Source: Veillonellaceae bacterium SB90 (GTDB lineage Bacteria; Bacillota; Negativicutes; Selenomonadales; Selenomonadaceae). Taken from it: a stretch of DNA of 26,068 nucleotides. The stretch spans positions 1 through 26,068 of the forward strand of contig CABJCJ010000033.1 in assembly GCA_902364065.1 (NCBI GenBank). Direction: 5' to 3'. Both the position numbers and the translations under genes were made by a program. The notes beneath the pieces are model-generated. The model was not told the DNA's origin. It worked only from the letters and a program-made list of their open reading frames with translations, and searched no databases. Positions 1 through 7,550 of the stretch are shown here, in pieces (the first letter of the stretch is position 1; every line of letters starts with the position of its first letter).

Positions 1-234
1 AAAGCGTCCCTGCTCCATGAGTTTGGCAACGGCCAGGATGTGCACATGCGCGCGGCGAATGGGGAATTCCTGGATACGAGCATCGATTACGGGGAGACCT
101 GGTACGAAGTCGGCTTCGGCGGCACGTACCGCCTGAGCCCGTCCGCTACGATGTATGCCGATGCGGAGCGTACCTTCAGCAGCGATATCACAACGAAGTG
201 GCAGATCAATGCCGGCGTGACGTGGCAGTTCTAA
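1..234 (+). CDS. C-terminal end of an outer-membrane autotransporter-like beta-barrel protein (partial)
   Basis: The gene enters the window already open in frame 1 and stops at TAA 232-234, leaving 77 residues. The visible part alternates polar and aromatic residues in beta-strand style, with segments such as ETWYEVGFGGTYRL, ATMYADAERTF and WQINAGVTWQF. It ends in a terminal phenylalanine, the usual C-terminal signature recognised by the BamA assembly machinery. This pattern fits the last strands of an autotransporter (type V secretion) barrel or a related outer-membrane protein, which implies a diderm cell envelope. The passenger and most of the barrel lie upstream of the window, so substrate and function cannot be read. 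No intrinsic terminator is obvious directly after the stop; the nearest hairpin is at 311-330. Confidence 0.75.
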   Translation, partial: KASLLHEFGNGQDVHMRAANGEFLDTSIDYGETWYEVGFGGTYRLSPSATMYADAERTFSSDITTKWQINAGVTWQF

Positions 235-260
235 AAGAAACAGAGGATAAGATACCCACC

Positions 261-289
261 TTTCCAGATGCTCGTTCCGATGGTATAAT
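261..289 (+). promoter_or_regulatory. Promoter for the UPF0158-like gene
   Basis: TTTCCA (261-266), a 17-bp spacer and TATAAT (284-289), with an upstream TG at 281-282 giving an extended -10 (TGGTATAAT). Expected transcript start is near 296, placing the palindrome at 311-330 in the leader. Confidence 0.6.
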
Positions 290-310
290 GAGAGCAGCGA
301 ACGAGAACGA

Positions 311-347
311 AGCCCCGCTGCAGCGGGGCTGGATAGGTGGTTTTTTT
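311..347 (+). promoter_or_regulatory. Leader hairpin followed by ribosome site and T run
   Basis: A perfect 20-bp palindrome occupies 311-330, with arms AGCCCCGCTG and CAGCGGGGCT. It is followed by GGATAGGTGG and seven T residues (341-347) immediately before the ATG at 348. The AGGTGG ribosome site (335-340) lies between hairpin and start codon. It could be a weak terminator for the upstream gene, an attenuator, or a translation-modulating hairpin; sequence alone does not decide. Confidence 0.4.
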
Positions 348-797
348 ATGAAAGTCGATTTGAATGAGCTGGCGGCGGCGATGGCGCAGTCGGACGTCCG
401 TCAGGGCTATGTGGATATCGCCAGGGGCAAGGTCATCCTCATGCAGGACAACATGGGTGAGGAAGACGCGCTCGACCATGCCTTTGACATCGAGGAGGAC
501 TGGGAGCATTACCTGCCGCTGCCGAACGTCATCGACGAGTGTGAGCATGAGATGATGCAGGCCTTTGCTGCCTCGCGCGAGCGTGAGGATGTCAGGGAGC
601 GCCTCGAGGATATCCTCGCCGGGGCGGGCGCGGCCGCGAGGTTCCACCGCCAGGTGCGCCATCTTTTGCTGCAGCCGGCTTGGGAGGCCTACAAGCGCGC
701 GTATCTGCGCGAAGTCGCACGCGACTGGTGCGAGGAGAACCACATCGCGTACGAAGCCGATGAAGCGGCGCAGCAGGGAGAAACAAAAAAGTTTTAA
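348..797 (+). CDS. UPF0158-like cytoplasmic protein of unknown function
   Basis: A 149-residue acidic protein that begins MKVDLNELAAAM. The ATG at 348 is chosen because AGGTGG sits 7 nt upstream and a good promoter lies at 261-289; an upstream in-frame ATG at 198 would run through the end of the barrel gene and the promoter. The N-terminal half (a conserved-looking start, then GYVDIARGKVILM, then many acidic residues) and the C-terminal half (RFHRQVRHLLLQPAWEAYKR, then a WC motif near the end) resemble the UPF0158 family, which has no established function. No signal peptide or membrane segment is seen. The family assignment is from memory of its general pattern and is moderate in certainty. 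It stands alone between an envelope gene and tRNA genes, so context says nothing about its role. Confidence 0.7.
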   Translation: MKVDLNELAAAMAQSDVRQGYVDIARGKVILMQDNMGEEDALDHAFDIEEDWEHYLPLPNVIDECEHEMMQAFAASREREDVRERLEDILAGAGAAARFHRQVRHLLLQPAWEAYKRAYLREVARDWCEENHIAYEADEAAQQGETKKF

Positions 798-816
798 AGA
801 AAAAATCAAAAAGGTG

Positions 817-845
817 TTGACAGATGGCCTAGGCTCCTCTATAAT
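817..845 (+). promoter_or_regulatory. Perfect consensus promoter of the tRNA-Lys pair
   Basis: TTGACA (817-822), exactly 17 bp, then TATAAT (840-845). Both hexamers match the housekeeping sigma consensus at all positions, as expected for a strongly expressed stable-RNA operon. The first tRNA begins 46 nt after the -10 box. Confidence 0.9.
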
Positions 846-890
846 AATATTCGTTGGTTGCGAGGGCAGCCAAGAACAGAACAAAACGAT

Positions 891-966
<76 letters not shown>

Positions 967-967
967 T

Positions 968-1043
<76 letters not shown>

Positions 1044-1055
1044 TTTTGACTAGAT

Positions 1056-1083
1056 GGCTCCTTTGGTGACAAAGGAGCCTTTT
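1056..1083 (+). terminator. Intrinsic terminator of the tRNA operon
   Basis: GGCTCCTTT (1056-1064), loop GGTGAC, then AAAGGAGCC (1071-1079) followed by TTTT. This is a 9-bp perfect stem 12 nt after the second tRNA. Confidence 0.9.
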
Positions 1084-1094
1084 CGTGTCTTCGG

Positions 1095-1130
1095 GCCATG
1101 CCTGGCATGGCGATTTTTGATAAATATGAT
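1095..1130 (+). promoter_or_regulatory. Candidate surE promoter overlapped by a palindrome
   Basis: CTGGCA (1102-1107), a 17-bp spacer and TATGAT (1125-1130) form a plausible promoter for surE. The putative -35 lies inside the palindrome GCCATGCC-T-GGCATGGC (1095-1111). That palindrome is followed by GATTTTT and might instead be a second weak terminator for the tRNA operon. Confidence 0.35.
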
Positions 1131-1158
1131 GTTGCTTGGTAGGAATGGAGGTTTTATT

Positions 1159-1911
1159 TTGCGGATCCTGATCTCAAACGACGATGGCATCGACTCGTGC
1201 GGGCTCGAGGCCCTGGTCCGGGCGCTTTCGCCCAAACATACGGTGGTCGTCTCGGCGCCGGCACGCCAACAGAGCGGCATGGCCCATGCACTCAACGTCG
1301 GCCGACCGCTGGAGCTCCTGCGCGGCGAGCGGCTGCGCGAGGCATACGGCATCGAGGCCTGGGCGGTCGACGGCACGCCGACGGACAGCGTCAAGCTCTA
1401 CCTCGAGGCGATTGCCGAGGAAAAGCCGGACGTCGTAGTCTCCGGCATCAACCACGGCGCGAATCTCGCGACGGATATCCTGTATTCGGGCACGGTCGGC
1501 GCGGCGATGGAGGGCATCTTGCACGACATCTCGTCGTTTGCGCTCTCGCTCGATGTGGACAGCACGATTTCGTATGAGGAGGCCGCCGAGATCTTTGCGG
1601 CGCATTTCGAGCGTCTGCTGGCCGATGAGAAGCAGTCGCTCTTCTGGAATATCAATTTCCCGAAGGCCTTCAAGGACGGGGAGCCGCAGTTCGTTTTCGG
1701 CCGCCAGGGTAAGCGCGACTACCACAACGCCTTCATCCGCCAGCCGCGCGAGGATGGCCGTGTCTTCTATACGGTGGCCGGTGAGATCTTCGATACGGAC
1801 AAGAGCAAGCCGACGGATATCTATGCCGTCGAGGCCGGCTACATCGCGGTGACGCCGCTCATGGTCGACCTGACGGACTACCTGGAGCTCGAGAAGAAGC
1901 TCGACCGCTGA
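1159..1911 (+). CDS. surE: 5'-nucleotidase SurE
   Basis: A 250-residue survival protein E, a metal-dependent phosphatase that dephosphorylates nucleoside monophosphates (EC 3.1.3.5) in the cytoplasm. The TTG at 1159 is the chosen start: GGAGG (1147-1151) lies 7 nt upstream, and the protein then starts with the family N-terminus MRILISNDDGID. An upstream ATG at 1054 would begin within the tRNA terminator. Expected metal ligands are visible: D8 and D9 in NDDG, S39 in RQQSG and N98 in SGINHG. The SGINHGANLATDILYSGTVG block and NINFP near the middle are also typical. Length is normal for the family. It is followed by a terminator at 1918-1952, so it is probably transcribed alone. Confidence 0.95.
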   Translation: MRILISNDDGIDSCGLEALVRALSPKHTVVVSAPARQQSGMAHALNVGRPLELLRGERLREAYGIEAWAVDGTPTDSVKLYLEAIAEEKPDVVVSGINHGANLATDILYSGTVGAAMEGILHDISSFALSLDVDSTISYEEAAEIFAAHFERLLADEKQSLFWNINFPKAFKDGEPQFVFGRQGKRDYHNAFIRQPREDGRVFYTVAGEIFDTDKSKPTDIYAVEAGYIAVTPLMVDLTDYLELEKKLDR

Positions 1912-1917
1912 TCGCGC

Positions 1918-1952
1918 GCCGCCTGTCGGGCTTTCCGGACGGGCGGCTTTTT
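1918..1952 (+). terminator. Intrinsic terminator after surE
   Basis: GCCGCCTGTC (1918-1927), loop GGGCTTTCCG, and GACGGGCGGC (1938-1947, one G-T pair), followed by TTTTT (1948-1952). The stem begins 6 nt after the surE stop. Confidence 0.85.
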
Positions 1953-2019
1953 GGCAGAAGGCAGCAGGCGGGCTGTGCCATGTGGGGAGGCAGCAAACGG
2001 ATAGAAAAGGTGATTTTAG

Positions 2020-4095
2020 ATGAAGGTAACGGATTCCGTTCAGTATATCAAGGGCGTGGGTCCCAAGAAGAAGGCGGAGCTTGCGCGGCTCGGCATCGCG
2101 ACGGTGTACGATCTTCTCACGTATTTCCCGCGCACGTATGAGGACCAGAGTGTCTTGACGCGCATCGCGGACCTGCGGCCCGGCGAGCAGCAGACGGTCT
2201 CGGGCGTCATTACGAAACTCCAGGAGCGTCAGGGCGGCCGGCGCGGCATGACGATCCTTACGGCGCTCATCGGCGATGGCTCGGGCTTCCTCAAGGTGAC
2301 GTGGTTCAACCAGAAGTATCTCAAGAAGCAGCTCATAGTCGGGCGCCGCATCTTCGTGACGGGCCGGGCTGCGTATGCATTCGGCGGGCGCGGGCAGTTC
2401 GAGATGAGCCAGCTGAGTTCCTTTGAGATCCTGACAGAGGAGACGGGCGAGGAGGAAGCGGCGGCACACTGCGGTATCCAGCCGGTCTATCCGGCGACGG
2501 AGCGGCTCAATCAGAAATTTTTCCGCAAATTGCTGCAGGAGGCTCTCGCGGCAGATATCGAGCTTCCTGAGGTCGTGCCAGCTTCTGTCTGTCAGGAGTA
2601 CCATCTGATGCCGCGCCGCGAGGCGTTCGAGACGATCCATTTCCCGAAGGACTTTGCTGCGCTCAAGGCGGCGCGGCGGCGCCTGGCCTTCGAGGAGCTC
2701 TACCTCATCCAGTGCGGCCTGATGCTTTTAAAGAAAAAGGTGCAGCAGAGCGCGGCGGGCATCCGGCACGCAAAGGATGGCGAGCTTCTTACGCGTGTCA
2801 GGAAGAGCCTGCCATTCACGCTCACACACGACCAGGAGAGCACCTGGCAGGACATCCGCGGCGATATGGAGCGCGATGTGCCGATGCGCCGCCTCGTGCA
2901 GGGCGATGTGGGCTCTGGCAAGACGGTCATCGCGATGCTTGCGCTCGTCAAGACTGTCGAGAACGGCTGCCAGGGAGCCCTGATGGCCCCAACGGAAATT
3001 CTGGCCGAGCAGCATTATGAGTCGTTCTGCCGCCAGTTGCAGCCGTTTGGCATCCGCATCTCGTTCTTGTCGGGCCGTCTGACGAAAAAGCAGCGCGAGG
3101 CCGTCTACCACGAGATTGCCGCGCATGAGACGGATATCGTCATCGGCACGCACGCGCTTATACAGGACGATGTGCAGTTCAACCGGCTCGGGCTTGTCGT
3201 CACCGATGAGCAGCACCGCTTCGGCGTCGCACAGCGCACGGCCCTCGAGAAAAAGGGAAGCTGCGTGCCCGACGTGCTCGTCATGACGGCGACACCAATC
3301 CCGCGCACGATGACGCTGACGGTTTACGGCGACCTCGATGTCTCACTGATCCGCGAATTACCGCCCGGACGCAAGCCTATCCGCACGTTCGTGCGCCGCC
3401 CGGACCGGCGGCCACTCATCTATCGCTACGTCCACAGCCAGCTCGAGGAGGGGCGTCAGGCCTACGTCGTCTGTCCACTCATCGAGATGAAAGAGGACAG
3501 CGACCTGCCTTCGGCTGAGGAGATTTACGACGAATTGCGCTACGGCATTTTCCAGGATATGGCCTGCGGCCTCGTGCACGGCAAGATGCGACCGGCGGAG
3601 AAGGAGGCTGTTATGGAAGCCTTCTATAAAGGAGAAATCAAGCTGCTCGTCTCGACGACGGTTATCGAGGTCGGCGTCAACGTGCCGAATGCAAGCATCA
3701 TGGTCGTCGAGCATGCGGACCGCTTCGGCCTCTCGCAGCTCCATCAGCTGCGCGGGCGCATCGGCCGCGGTTCGTATGCCTCGTACTGCATCCTCGTCTC
3801 GGAAGGCAAGACGCAGCAGGCTCGCGAACGCCTGACGATCATGGCGGAGACGTCTGACGGCTTCCGGCTCGCCGAGGAGGATTTGCGTCTGCGCGGCCCC
3901 GGCCAGTTCTTCGGTGCCATGCAGCACGGCTTGCCCGACCTCAAGATTGCCGATGTGCTCAAGGACAGCGATATCCTCATCGAAGCGCGCCGCGCGGCCA
4001 TCGCGAGCCTCAAGCGCCGGGAGGATCTCGACTTCGTGCTGCCCGTGCTCGCGCTGCAGTACCGGGAGCAGTTCCAGCATATCACGGAATCCTGA
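2020..4095 (+). CDS. recG: ATP-dependent DNA helicase RecG
   Basis: A 691-residue branch-migrating helicase that remodels stalled replication forks and recombination intermediates. The N-terminal region carries the wedge/OB-fold domain (IKGVGPKKKAELARLGI at about residues 10-26, then the OB-like VSGVITKLQ region). The helicase core follows: Walker A GDVGSGKT at 295-302, DEQHRFG (the DExH box) at 396-402, and MTATPIPRT at 422-430. The C-terminal half contains VIEVGVNVPNA and the QLRGRIGRG motif VI, then the RecG-typical end with LRLRGPGQFFG. Length matches the family (about 680-690 residues). The start at 2020 has AAAAGGTG just upstream. No strong promoter is seen in the gap after surE. Confidence 0.97.
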   Translation: MKVTDSVQYIKGVGPKKKAELARLGIATVYDLLTYFPRTYEDQSVLTRIADLRPGEQQTVSGVITKLQERQGGRRGMTILTALIGDGSGFLKVTWFNQKYLKKQLIVGRRIFVTGRAAYAFGGRGQFEMSQLSSFEILTEETGEEEAAAHCGIQPVYPATERLNQKFFRKLLQEALAADIELPEVVPASVCQEYHLMPRREAFETIHFPKDFAALKAARRRLAFEELYLIQCGLMLLKKKVQQSAAGIRHAKDGELLTRVRKSLPFTLTHDQESTWQDIRGDMERDVPMRRLVQGDVGSGKTVIAMLALVKTVENGCQGALMAPTEILAEQHYESFCRQLQPFGIRISFLSGRLTKKQREAVYHEIAAHETDIVIGTHALIQDDVQFNRLGLVVTDEQHRFGVAQRTALEKKGSCVPDVLVMTATPIPRTMTLTVYGDLDVSLIRELPPGRKPIRTFVRRPDRRPLIYRYVHSQLEEGRQAYVVCPLIEMKEDSDLPSAEEIYDELRYGIFQDMACGLVHGKMRPAEKEAVMEAFYKGEIKLLVSTTVIEVGVNVPNASIMVVEHADRFGLSQLHQLRGRIGRGSYASYCILVSEGKTQQARERLTIMAETSDGFRLAEEDLRLRGPGQFFGAMQHGLPDLKIADVLKDSDILIEARRAAIASLKRREDLDFVLPVLALQYREQFQHITES

Positions 4096-4114
4096 CGTTT
4101 GTTTTTCACAAGGC

Positions 4115-4143
4115 TTGTCAGGACGCTCAAATATGTGTATAAT
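4115..4143 (+). promoter_or_regulatory. Promoter for dapB
   Basis: TTGTCA (4115-4120), a 17-bp spacer and TATAAT (4138-4143). The -35 overlaps the right arm of an inverted repeat, TCCTGAC (4090-4096) and GTCAGGA (4117-4123), which starts inside the end of recG. It could be an operator or a weak hairpin. Confidence 0.75.
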
Positions 4144-4159
4144 ACATGTAAAAATGCGT

Positions 4160-4215
4160 GCATCCTCTGCGAACGTTTGTCGGGTAAATGCAAGGACCCG
4201 AATGGGGGAGGATGT
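4160..4215 (+). promoter_or_regulatory. Possible structured leader of dapB
   Basis: The untranslated leader (from about 4150) can form an outer stem, GCATCCTC (4160-4167) with GAGGATGT (4208-4215), enclosing a hairpin CGGGT (4181-4185) / ACCCG (4196-4200). It is too short for a lysine riboswitch and I do not recognise a known RNA family. Folding is by eye and could be chance. Confidence 0.25.
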
Positions 4216-4245
4216 GCCGTTATGCTTTGACTGGAGGCGCATATT

Positions 4246-5037
4246 TTGACAACAGTAATCGTAAATGGTGCTTGCGGCCGCATGGGCCAGGCCGTATTGA
4301 AGGCTGTACAGGAAGCAGACGGGCTTGAGCTCGTCGGTGCCGTGGATATCAAGGGCGGCGCGGATACGGGTACGCTCGTGGGACTGCCGGCAAACGGTAT
4401 CCTCGTCGAGACGGATCTTGCCGCTGCGCTTGACCGCTTGAAACCGGAAGTCATGGTGGATTTCACGCGTCCGGATGTCGTCTTCGCGAATGTCATGACG
4501 GCACTTTCCCATAAGACGTCGCCGGTCGTCGGTACGACGGGCCTCTCGGATGAGCAGAAGGCTGATATTGCCAAAGCTGCCGAGGAGAACGATACGCCGG
4601 CTTTCATCGCACCGAACTTCGCCATCGGCGCCGTGCTGCTGATGGTGCTGTCGCGCCAGGCTGCCAAGTACATGCCAGAGGTCGAGATCATTGAATTGCA
4701 TCACGACAAGAAGCTCGATGCACCATCGGGCACGGCCATCCAGACGGCTGAGATGATCGCGGAAGTCCGCAAGGAGCATCAGCAGGGCAACCCCGATGAG
4801 TTCGAGAAGCTCCAAGGTGCGCGTGGTGCGAACTACGAGGGCATGCACATCCACAGCGTGCGCCTGCCGGGCTATGTCGCACATCAGGAAGTCATCTTCG
4901 GCGGCCTCGGCCAGACGCTGACGATCCGTCACGATTCGATGAACCGTGAATCCTTCATGCCGGGCGTCGTGCTCGCCGCCAAGAAGGTCCGCAGCCTCAA
5001 GGGCCTGACGGTCGGCCTCGACAAGCTGCTCGACTGA
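4246..5037 (+). CDS. dapB: 4-hydroxy-tetrahydrodipicolinate reductase
   Basis: A 263-residue DapB (EC 1.17.1.8), which reduces 4-hydroxy-tetrahydrodipicolinate with NAD(P)H in the diaminopimelate/lysine pathway, supplying both lysine and peptidoglycan cross-links. TTG at 4246 is the start: GGAGG (4233-4237) sits 8 nt upstream. The N-terminal Rossmann motif [11 protein letters not shown] binds the dinucleotide; GTTGLS and [11 protein letters not shown] follow in the usual order. The catalytic signature is [15 protein letters not shown], with H152, H153 and K156 by count. The C-terminus contains the family block [15 protein letters not shown]. Length is typical. It is followed after an 86-nt gap by asd, the earlier step of the same pathway; dapA is not in the window. 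Confidence 0.97.
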   Translation: MTTVIVNGACGRMGQAVLKAVQEADGLELVGAVDIKGGADTGTLVGLPANGILVETDLAAALDRLKPEVMVDFTRPDVVFANVMTALSHKTSPVVGTTGLSDEQKADIAKAAEENDTPAFIAPNFAIGAVLLMVLSRQAAKYMPEVEIIELHHDKKLDAPSGTAIQTAEMIAEVRKEHQQGNPDEFEKLQGARGANYEGMHIHSVRLPGYVAHQEVIFGGLGQTLTIRHDSMNRESFMPGVVLAAKKVRSLKGLTVGLDKLLD

Positions 5038-5082
5038 GCCATCCCTTTGCCCGTTCTACTATCATTATAAAAAAGGAACTCA

Positions 5083-5098
5083 TCCGGGATTTCCCGGA
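5083..5098. repeat. Small inverted repeat upstream of asd
   Basis: TCCGGGA (5083-5089), TT, TCCCGGA (5092-5098) lies between dapB and asd, 10 nt before the asd ribosome site. Possible roles are an operator or an mRNA hairpin modulating asd; there is no T run, so it is unlikely to be a terminator. Confidence 0.35.
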
Positions 5099-5123
5099 AT
5101 GTATGCAGAAAGGAACGATTACC

Positions 5124-6155
5124 ATGAAGAAGTACAACGTAGCGATCCTCGGCGCGACCGGTGCCGTAGGCCAGGAATTCCTGAACCTCATCGAAGAGCG
5201 CAATTTCCCCTTTGCCAACCTCAAGATGCTGGCTTCTAAACGCAGCGCCGGCAAGAAGATCCAGTTCATGGGCAAGGAGTACGCGGTAGAGGAGACGACG
5301 GATGACTCCTTCAAGGATGTCGAGATTGCTCTGTTCGCGGGCGGCGCAGCCAGCAAGCAGTTCGCACCGGCAGCCGTCAAGGCCGGTGCAGTCGTCATCG
5401 ATAACTCGAGCGCGTTCCGCATGGACCCGGAGGTCCCGCTCGTCGTGCCGGAGGTCAACCCGCAGGCCATCGCGCGCCACAAGGGCATCATCGCCAATCC
5501 GAACTGCTCGACGATCATCATGATGATGGCACTCAAGCCGCTCTATGATCTCTCGAAGATCAAGCGTATCGTCGTCTCGACGTATCAGGCTGTTTCGGGC
5601 GGCGGCAAGGAAGCCATGGCTGAGCTCGAGCAGCAGGTCGAGGATATTGTCGCCGGCCGTGAGCCGCAGGCCAATATCCTGCCGGGCGCGAAGTTCCCGA
5701 AGCATTATCAGATTGCCTTCAACCTCATCCCGCAGATCGATGTCTTCTATGATAACCTCTACACGAAAGAGGAGATGAAGATGGTCAACGAGACGAGAAA
5801 GATCCTCGAGGATGACAGCCTGCGCATCACGGCTACGACGGTCCGCGTGCCGGTCTACCGCAGCCATGCCGAGTCCGTCAACGTCGAGTTCGAGGACGAG
5901 GTCAGCGTTGAGGCGGCCCGCAAGGCCATCGACGCCTTCCCGGGTGCCATCGTCCGCGACAATCCGGCTGAGCAGATCTACCCGATGCCGCTCTTCACGT
6001 CCGGCAAGAACGATGTCGAAGTCGGCCGCATCCGCAAGGACGAGTCCATCGAGCACGGCCTGAACTTCTGGGTCTGCGGCGACCAGATCCGCAAAGGCGC
6101 TGCTCTCAACGCCCTGCAGATTGCCGAGTACATGATCAAGAACGACATGATCTGA
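5124..6155 (+). CDS. asd: Aspartate-semialdehyde dehydrogenase
   Basis: A 343-residue Asd (EC 1.2.1.11) that converts aspartyl phosphate to aspartate semialdehyde, the branch point to lysine/diaminopimelate, threonine and methionine. The ATG at 5124 (MKKYNVAILGATG) is preferred over an in-frame ATG at 5103 because AAAGGA lies 9 nt before 5124. The N-terminal GATGAVGQEF motif binds NADPH. The catalytic cysteine is C128 in NPNCSTI, and the substrate-binding region includes YQAVSGGGKEAM and the segment around AFNLIPQID. The C-terminus has HGLNFWVCGDQIRKGAA. Length is normal. It is probably cotranscribed with dapB and closed by the terminator at 6176-6201. Confidence 0.97.
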   Translation: MKKYNVAILGATGAVGQEFLNLIEERNFPFANLKMLASKRSAGKKIQFMGKEYAVEETTDDSFKDVEIALFAGGAASKQFAPAAVKAGAVVIDNSSAFRMDPEVPLVVPEVNPQAIARHKGIIANPNCSTIIMMMALKPLYDLSKIKRIVVSTYQAVSGGGKEAMAELEQQVEDIVAGREPQANILPGAKFPKHYQIAFNLIPQIDVFYDNLYTKEEMKMVNETRKILEDDSLRITATTVRVPVYRSHAESVNVEFEDEVSVEAARKAIDAFPGAIVRDNPAEQIYPMPLFTSGKNDVEVGRIRKDESIEHGLNFWVCGDQIRKGAALNALQIAEYMIKNDMI

Positions 6156-6175
6156 ATCAAAGCCAGATAACGCAA

Positions 6176-6201
6176 AACCGCCCTCTCCGGGCGGTTTTTT
6201 T
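6176..6201 (+). terminator. Intrinsic terminator after asd
   Basis: AACCGCCC (6176-6183), loop TCTCC, GGGCGGTT (6189-6196), then a T run to 6201. An 8-bp perfect GC-rich stem 20 nt after the asd stop. Confidence 0.93.
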
Positions 6202-6212
6202 ATGCTGTTTCC

Positions 6213-6470
6213 GTGCGCGGGGCTACGCCGCTTGTGAGGACTTGCAGTTGAGTTTTGTTCTGGCCCGTCAGCCCAAGGACCTCTTCCGGCCCTACGGGCC
6301 ACACCCGGGGATGCCCCGGCATCCCGCGCTTCGCGCCCCCGTGCGCGGGGAAGGCTGCGCTTTGTACGTTCGTATATTCTGCCGAAGGCCACGAGCCCCA
6401 AGCCTTCTCCCCGTAGGGAGAAGGGGGACCGCGTTAGCGGTGGAAGAGGTCCATGAACTTGCGGGAAACG
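6213..6470. repeat. Intergenic repeat island, left part (copy A plus hairpins)
   Basis: This non-coding stretch holds copy A (6213-6302) of a roughly 90-bp repeat that recurs at 7304-7392 and 7400-7489. Next comes a 35-nt module (6304-6338) repeated identically at 7269-7303. It then has two hairpins: CCTTCTCCC/GGGAGAAGG (6403-6424, 4-nt loop) and ACCGC/GCGGT (6428-6441, 4-nt loop). Short ORFs crossing it on both strands look spurious. The remainder to 6562 (about 90 bases, AT-richer) should hold the promoter of the next gene, but I cannot pick convincing boxes. Confidence 0.8.
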
Positions 6471-6562
6471 ATGAATTGCGTTATGATTTCATTAGTGAAT
6501 TCTTGATAAAATCCTGGAATGCTGACATGGGTTGAGTGAGACACGGGAGGAATCAACGTAGG

Positions 6563-7240
6563 ATGAAGAAGATTTGGACCGGCCTGATGGCTTGTGCTCT
6601 GCTGAGCGTATCGTGCGTGCCGGCTTTGGCAGCGCATTCAGAAGGGGCTCTGCAGGCACGGCACGGTGTGGTGCGGCAGGAGCAGGCGAAGGTGGTGTCT
6701 GCCGGGGCGGCACAGGGAGAGGCGCGAAAGCATGCAGGGCAGAACGGGGCGCGGCAGGCGGAATCCCGTGTGCCGGGGCAGGCCGCAGGGGAACGCGTGC
6801 AGGCGCGGCGGGCGTATGAGCGCCTGGCACAGCGCCTTTATGTGAAATATCGCGATATGGCGGTTATCGGGGACGTCCAGTATGAGAATACGAAGGCGGC
6901 AATCCGCAACAACCGCGCGCATCAGACGCCGCTGGCGACGAGCGAGCTGCTCTTTGCGCGCTGCATGCACGACGGCAATTACGCGGAGGCTTCGGCGATT
7001 GCCACGATGGCGGTCTTTGACGCCTATAAGCCGGCGGAGCGGGCGCATTTCCGGCTGCGGCAGGCGGAGACGATGATCGTCCGGCAGATCGATTTGCCGG
7101 GGACGCAGCGCCTTCTGGAGGAGGCGGCGCGCGAGCTCGCGGAAGCCGGCCCGCATGACGGAGCTTCGCAGCAGGATATGGCTGACGTGCAGGAATATGC
7201 AGCCATTGTGGCGAAATACTGTACGTACAGTCCGCGGTAG
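6563..7240 (+). CDS. Orphan secreted protein of unknown function
   Basis: A 225-residue protein. The ATG at 6563 is chosen because GGGAGGA (6545-6551) lies 11 nt upstream and it yields a clean signal peptide: MKK, a hydrophobic core around residues 4-18, and a VPALA cleavage motif near residue 23. An in-frame ATG at 6536 would add nine polar residues. The cysteine at 18 is not in a good lipobox context, so cleavage after AlaXAla is more likely than lipidation. Mature residues 25-80 are low-complexity, rich in Ala, Gln, Gly and Arg. Residues 80-225 look helical, with paired-helix segments reminiscent of tetratricopeptide-like folds, though no confident repeat can be assigned. I do not recognise a family. 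The gene is enclosed by the same intergenic repeats on both sides, and the right repeat starts at its stop codon. Confidence 0.65.
   Translation: MKKIWTGLMACALLSVSCVPALAAHSEGALQARHGVVRQEQAKVVSAGAAQGEARKHAGQNGARQAESRVPGQAAGERVQARRAYERLAQRLYVKYRDMAVIGDVQYENTKAAIRNNRAHQTPLATSELLFARCMHDGNYAEASAIATMAVFDAYKPAERAHFRLRQAETMIVRQIDLPGTQRLLEEAARELAEAGPHDGASQQDMADVQEYAAIVAKYCTYSPR
7218..7231. repeat. Perfect 14-bp palindrome at the 3' end of the secreted-protein gene
   Basis: ACTGTAC/GTACAGT lies inside the last codons of the gene at 6563-7240, 8 nt before the repeat island begins. It may be chance or mark a junction. Confidence 0.4.
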
Positions 7241-7489
7241 ACCCCTTTCGGCCCTGCGGGCCACTTTCCCCGGGGATGCCCCGGCATCCCGCGCTTCGCG
7301 CCCGTGCGCGGGCTACGACGCTTGTGAGGACTTGCAGTTGAGTTTTGTTCTTGCCCGTCAGTCCATGGACCCCTTTCGGCCCTGCGGGCCACTTTCCCCG
7401 TGCGCGGGGTTACGACGCTTGTGAGGACTTGCAGTCAAGCATTGCCTTTACCCGTCCGTCCAAAGACCTCTTCCGGCCCTTTGGGCCAC
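7240..7489. repeat. Intergenic repeat island, right part (copies B and C)
   Basis: A 33-nt string at 7240-7272 recurs identically at 7368-7400. The 35-nt module at 7269-7303 matches 6304-6338. Two further copies of the roughly 90-bp unit follow: B at 7304-7392 and C at 7400-7489, both like copy A (6213-6302), with B closer to A than C. Each unit contains TGTGAGGACTTGCAGT and ends in a GGCCC...GGGCC inverted repeat. No start codon with a ribosome site or family resemblance supports coding here. Confidence 0.85.
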
Positions 7490-7550
7490 CTTCTCCGTGC
7501 GCGGAGAAGGCTGCGTTCGTGTTCTGCCGAAGGAAATGAGCCTGAGCGGA

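Noticed and set aside
1054..1158. Longer N-terminus for SurE starting at an ATG near 1054
   Set aside because: That start lies at the edge of the tRNA terminator hairpin, and the GGAGG plus TTG at 1159 gives the standard family N-terminus.
1174..2640. Long open frame on the minus strand across surE and recG
   Set aside because: It is antisense to two clear genes, is Arg/Leu-rich as expected from GC-rich codon bias, and shows no family motif. The same applies to the long minus-strand frames across dapB/asd, gtrB, the siroheme reductase, thiH, ybhF and the permeases.
4144..4245. Lysine riboswitch ahead of dapB
   Set aside because: The leader is about 100 nt and lacks the five-helix lysine aptamer; only a small two-stem fold is possible.
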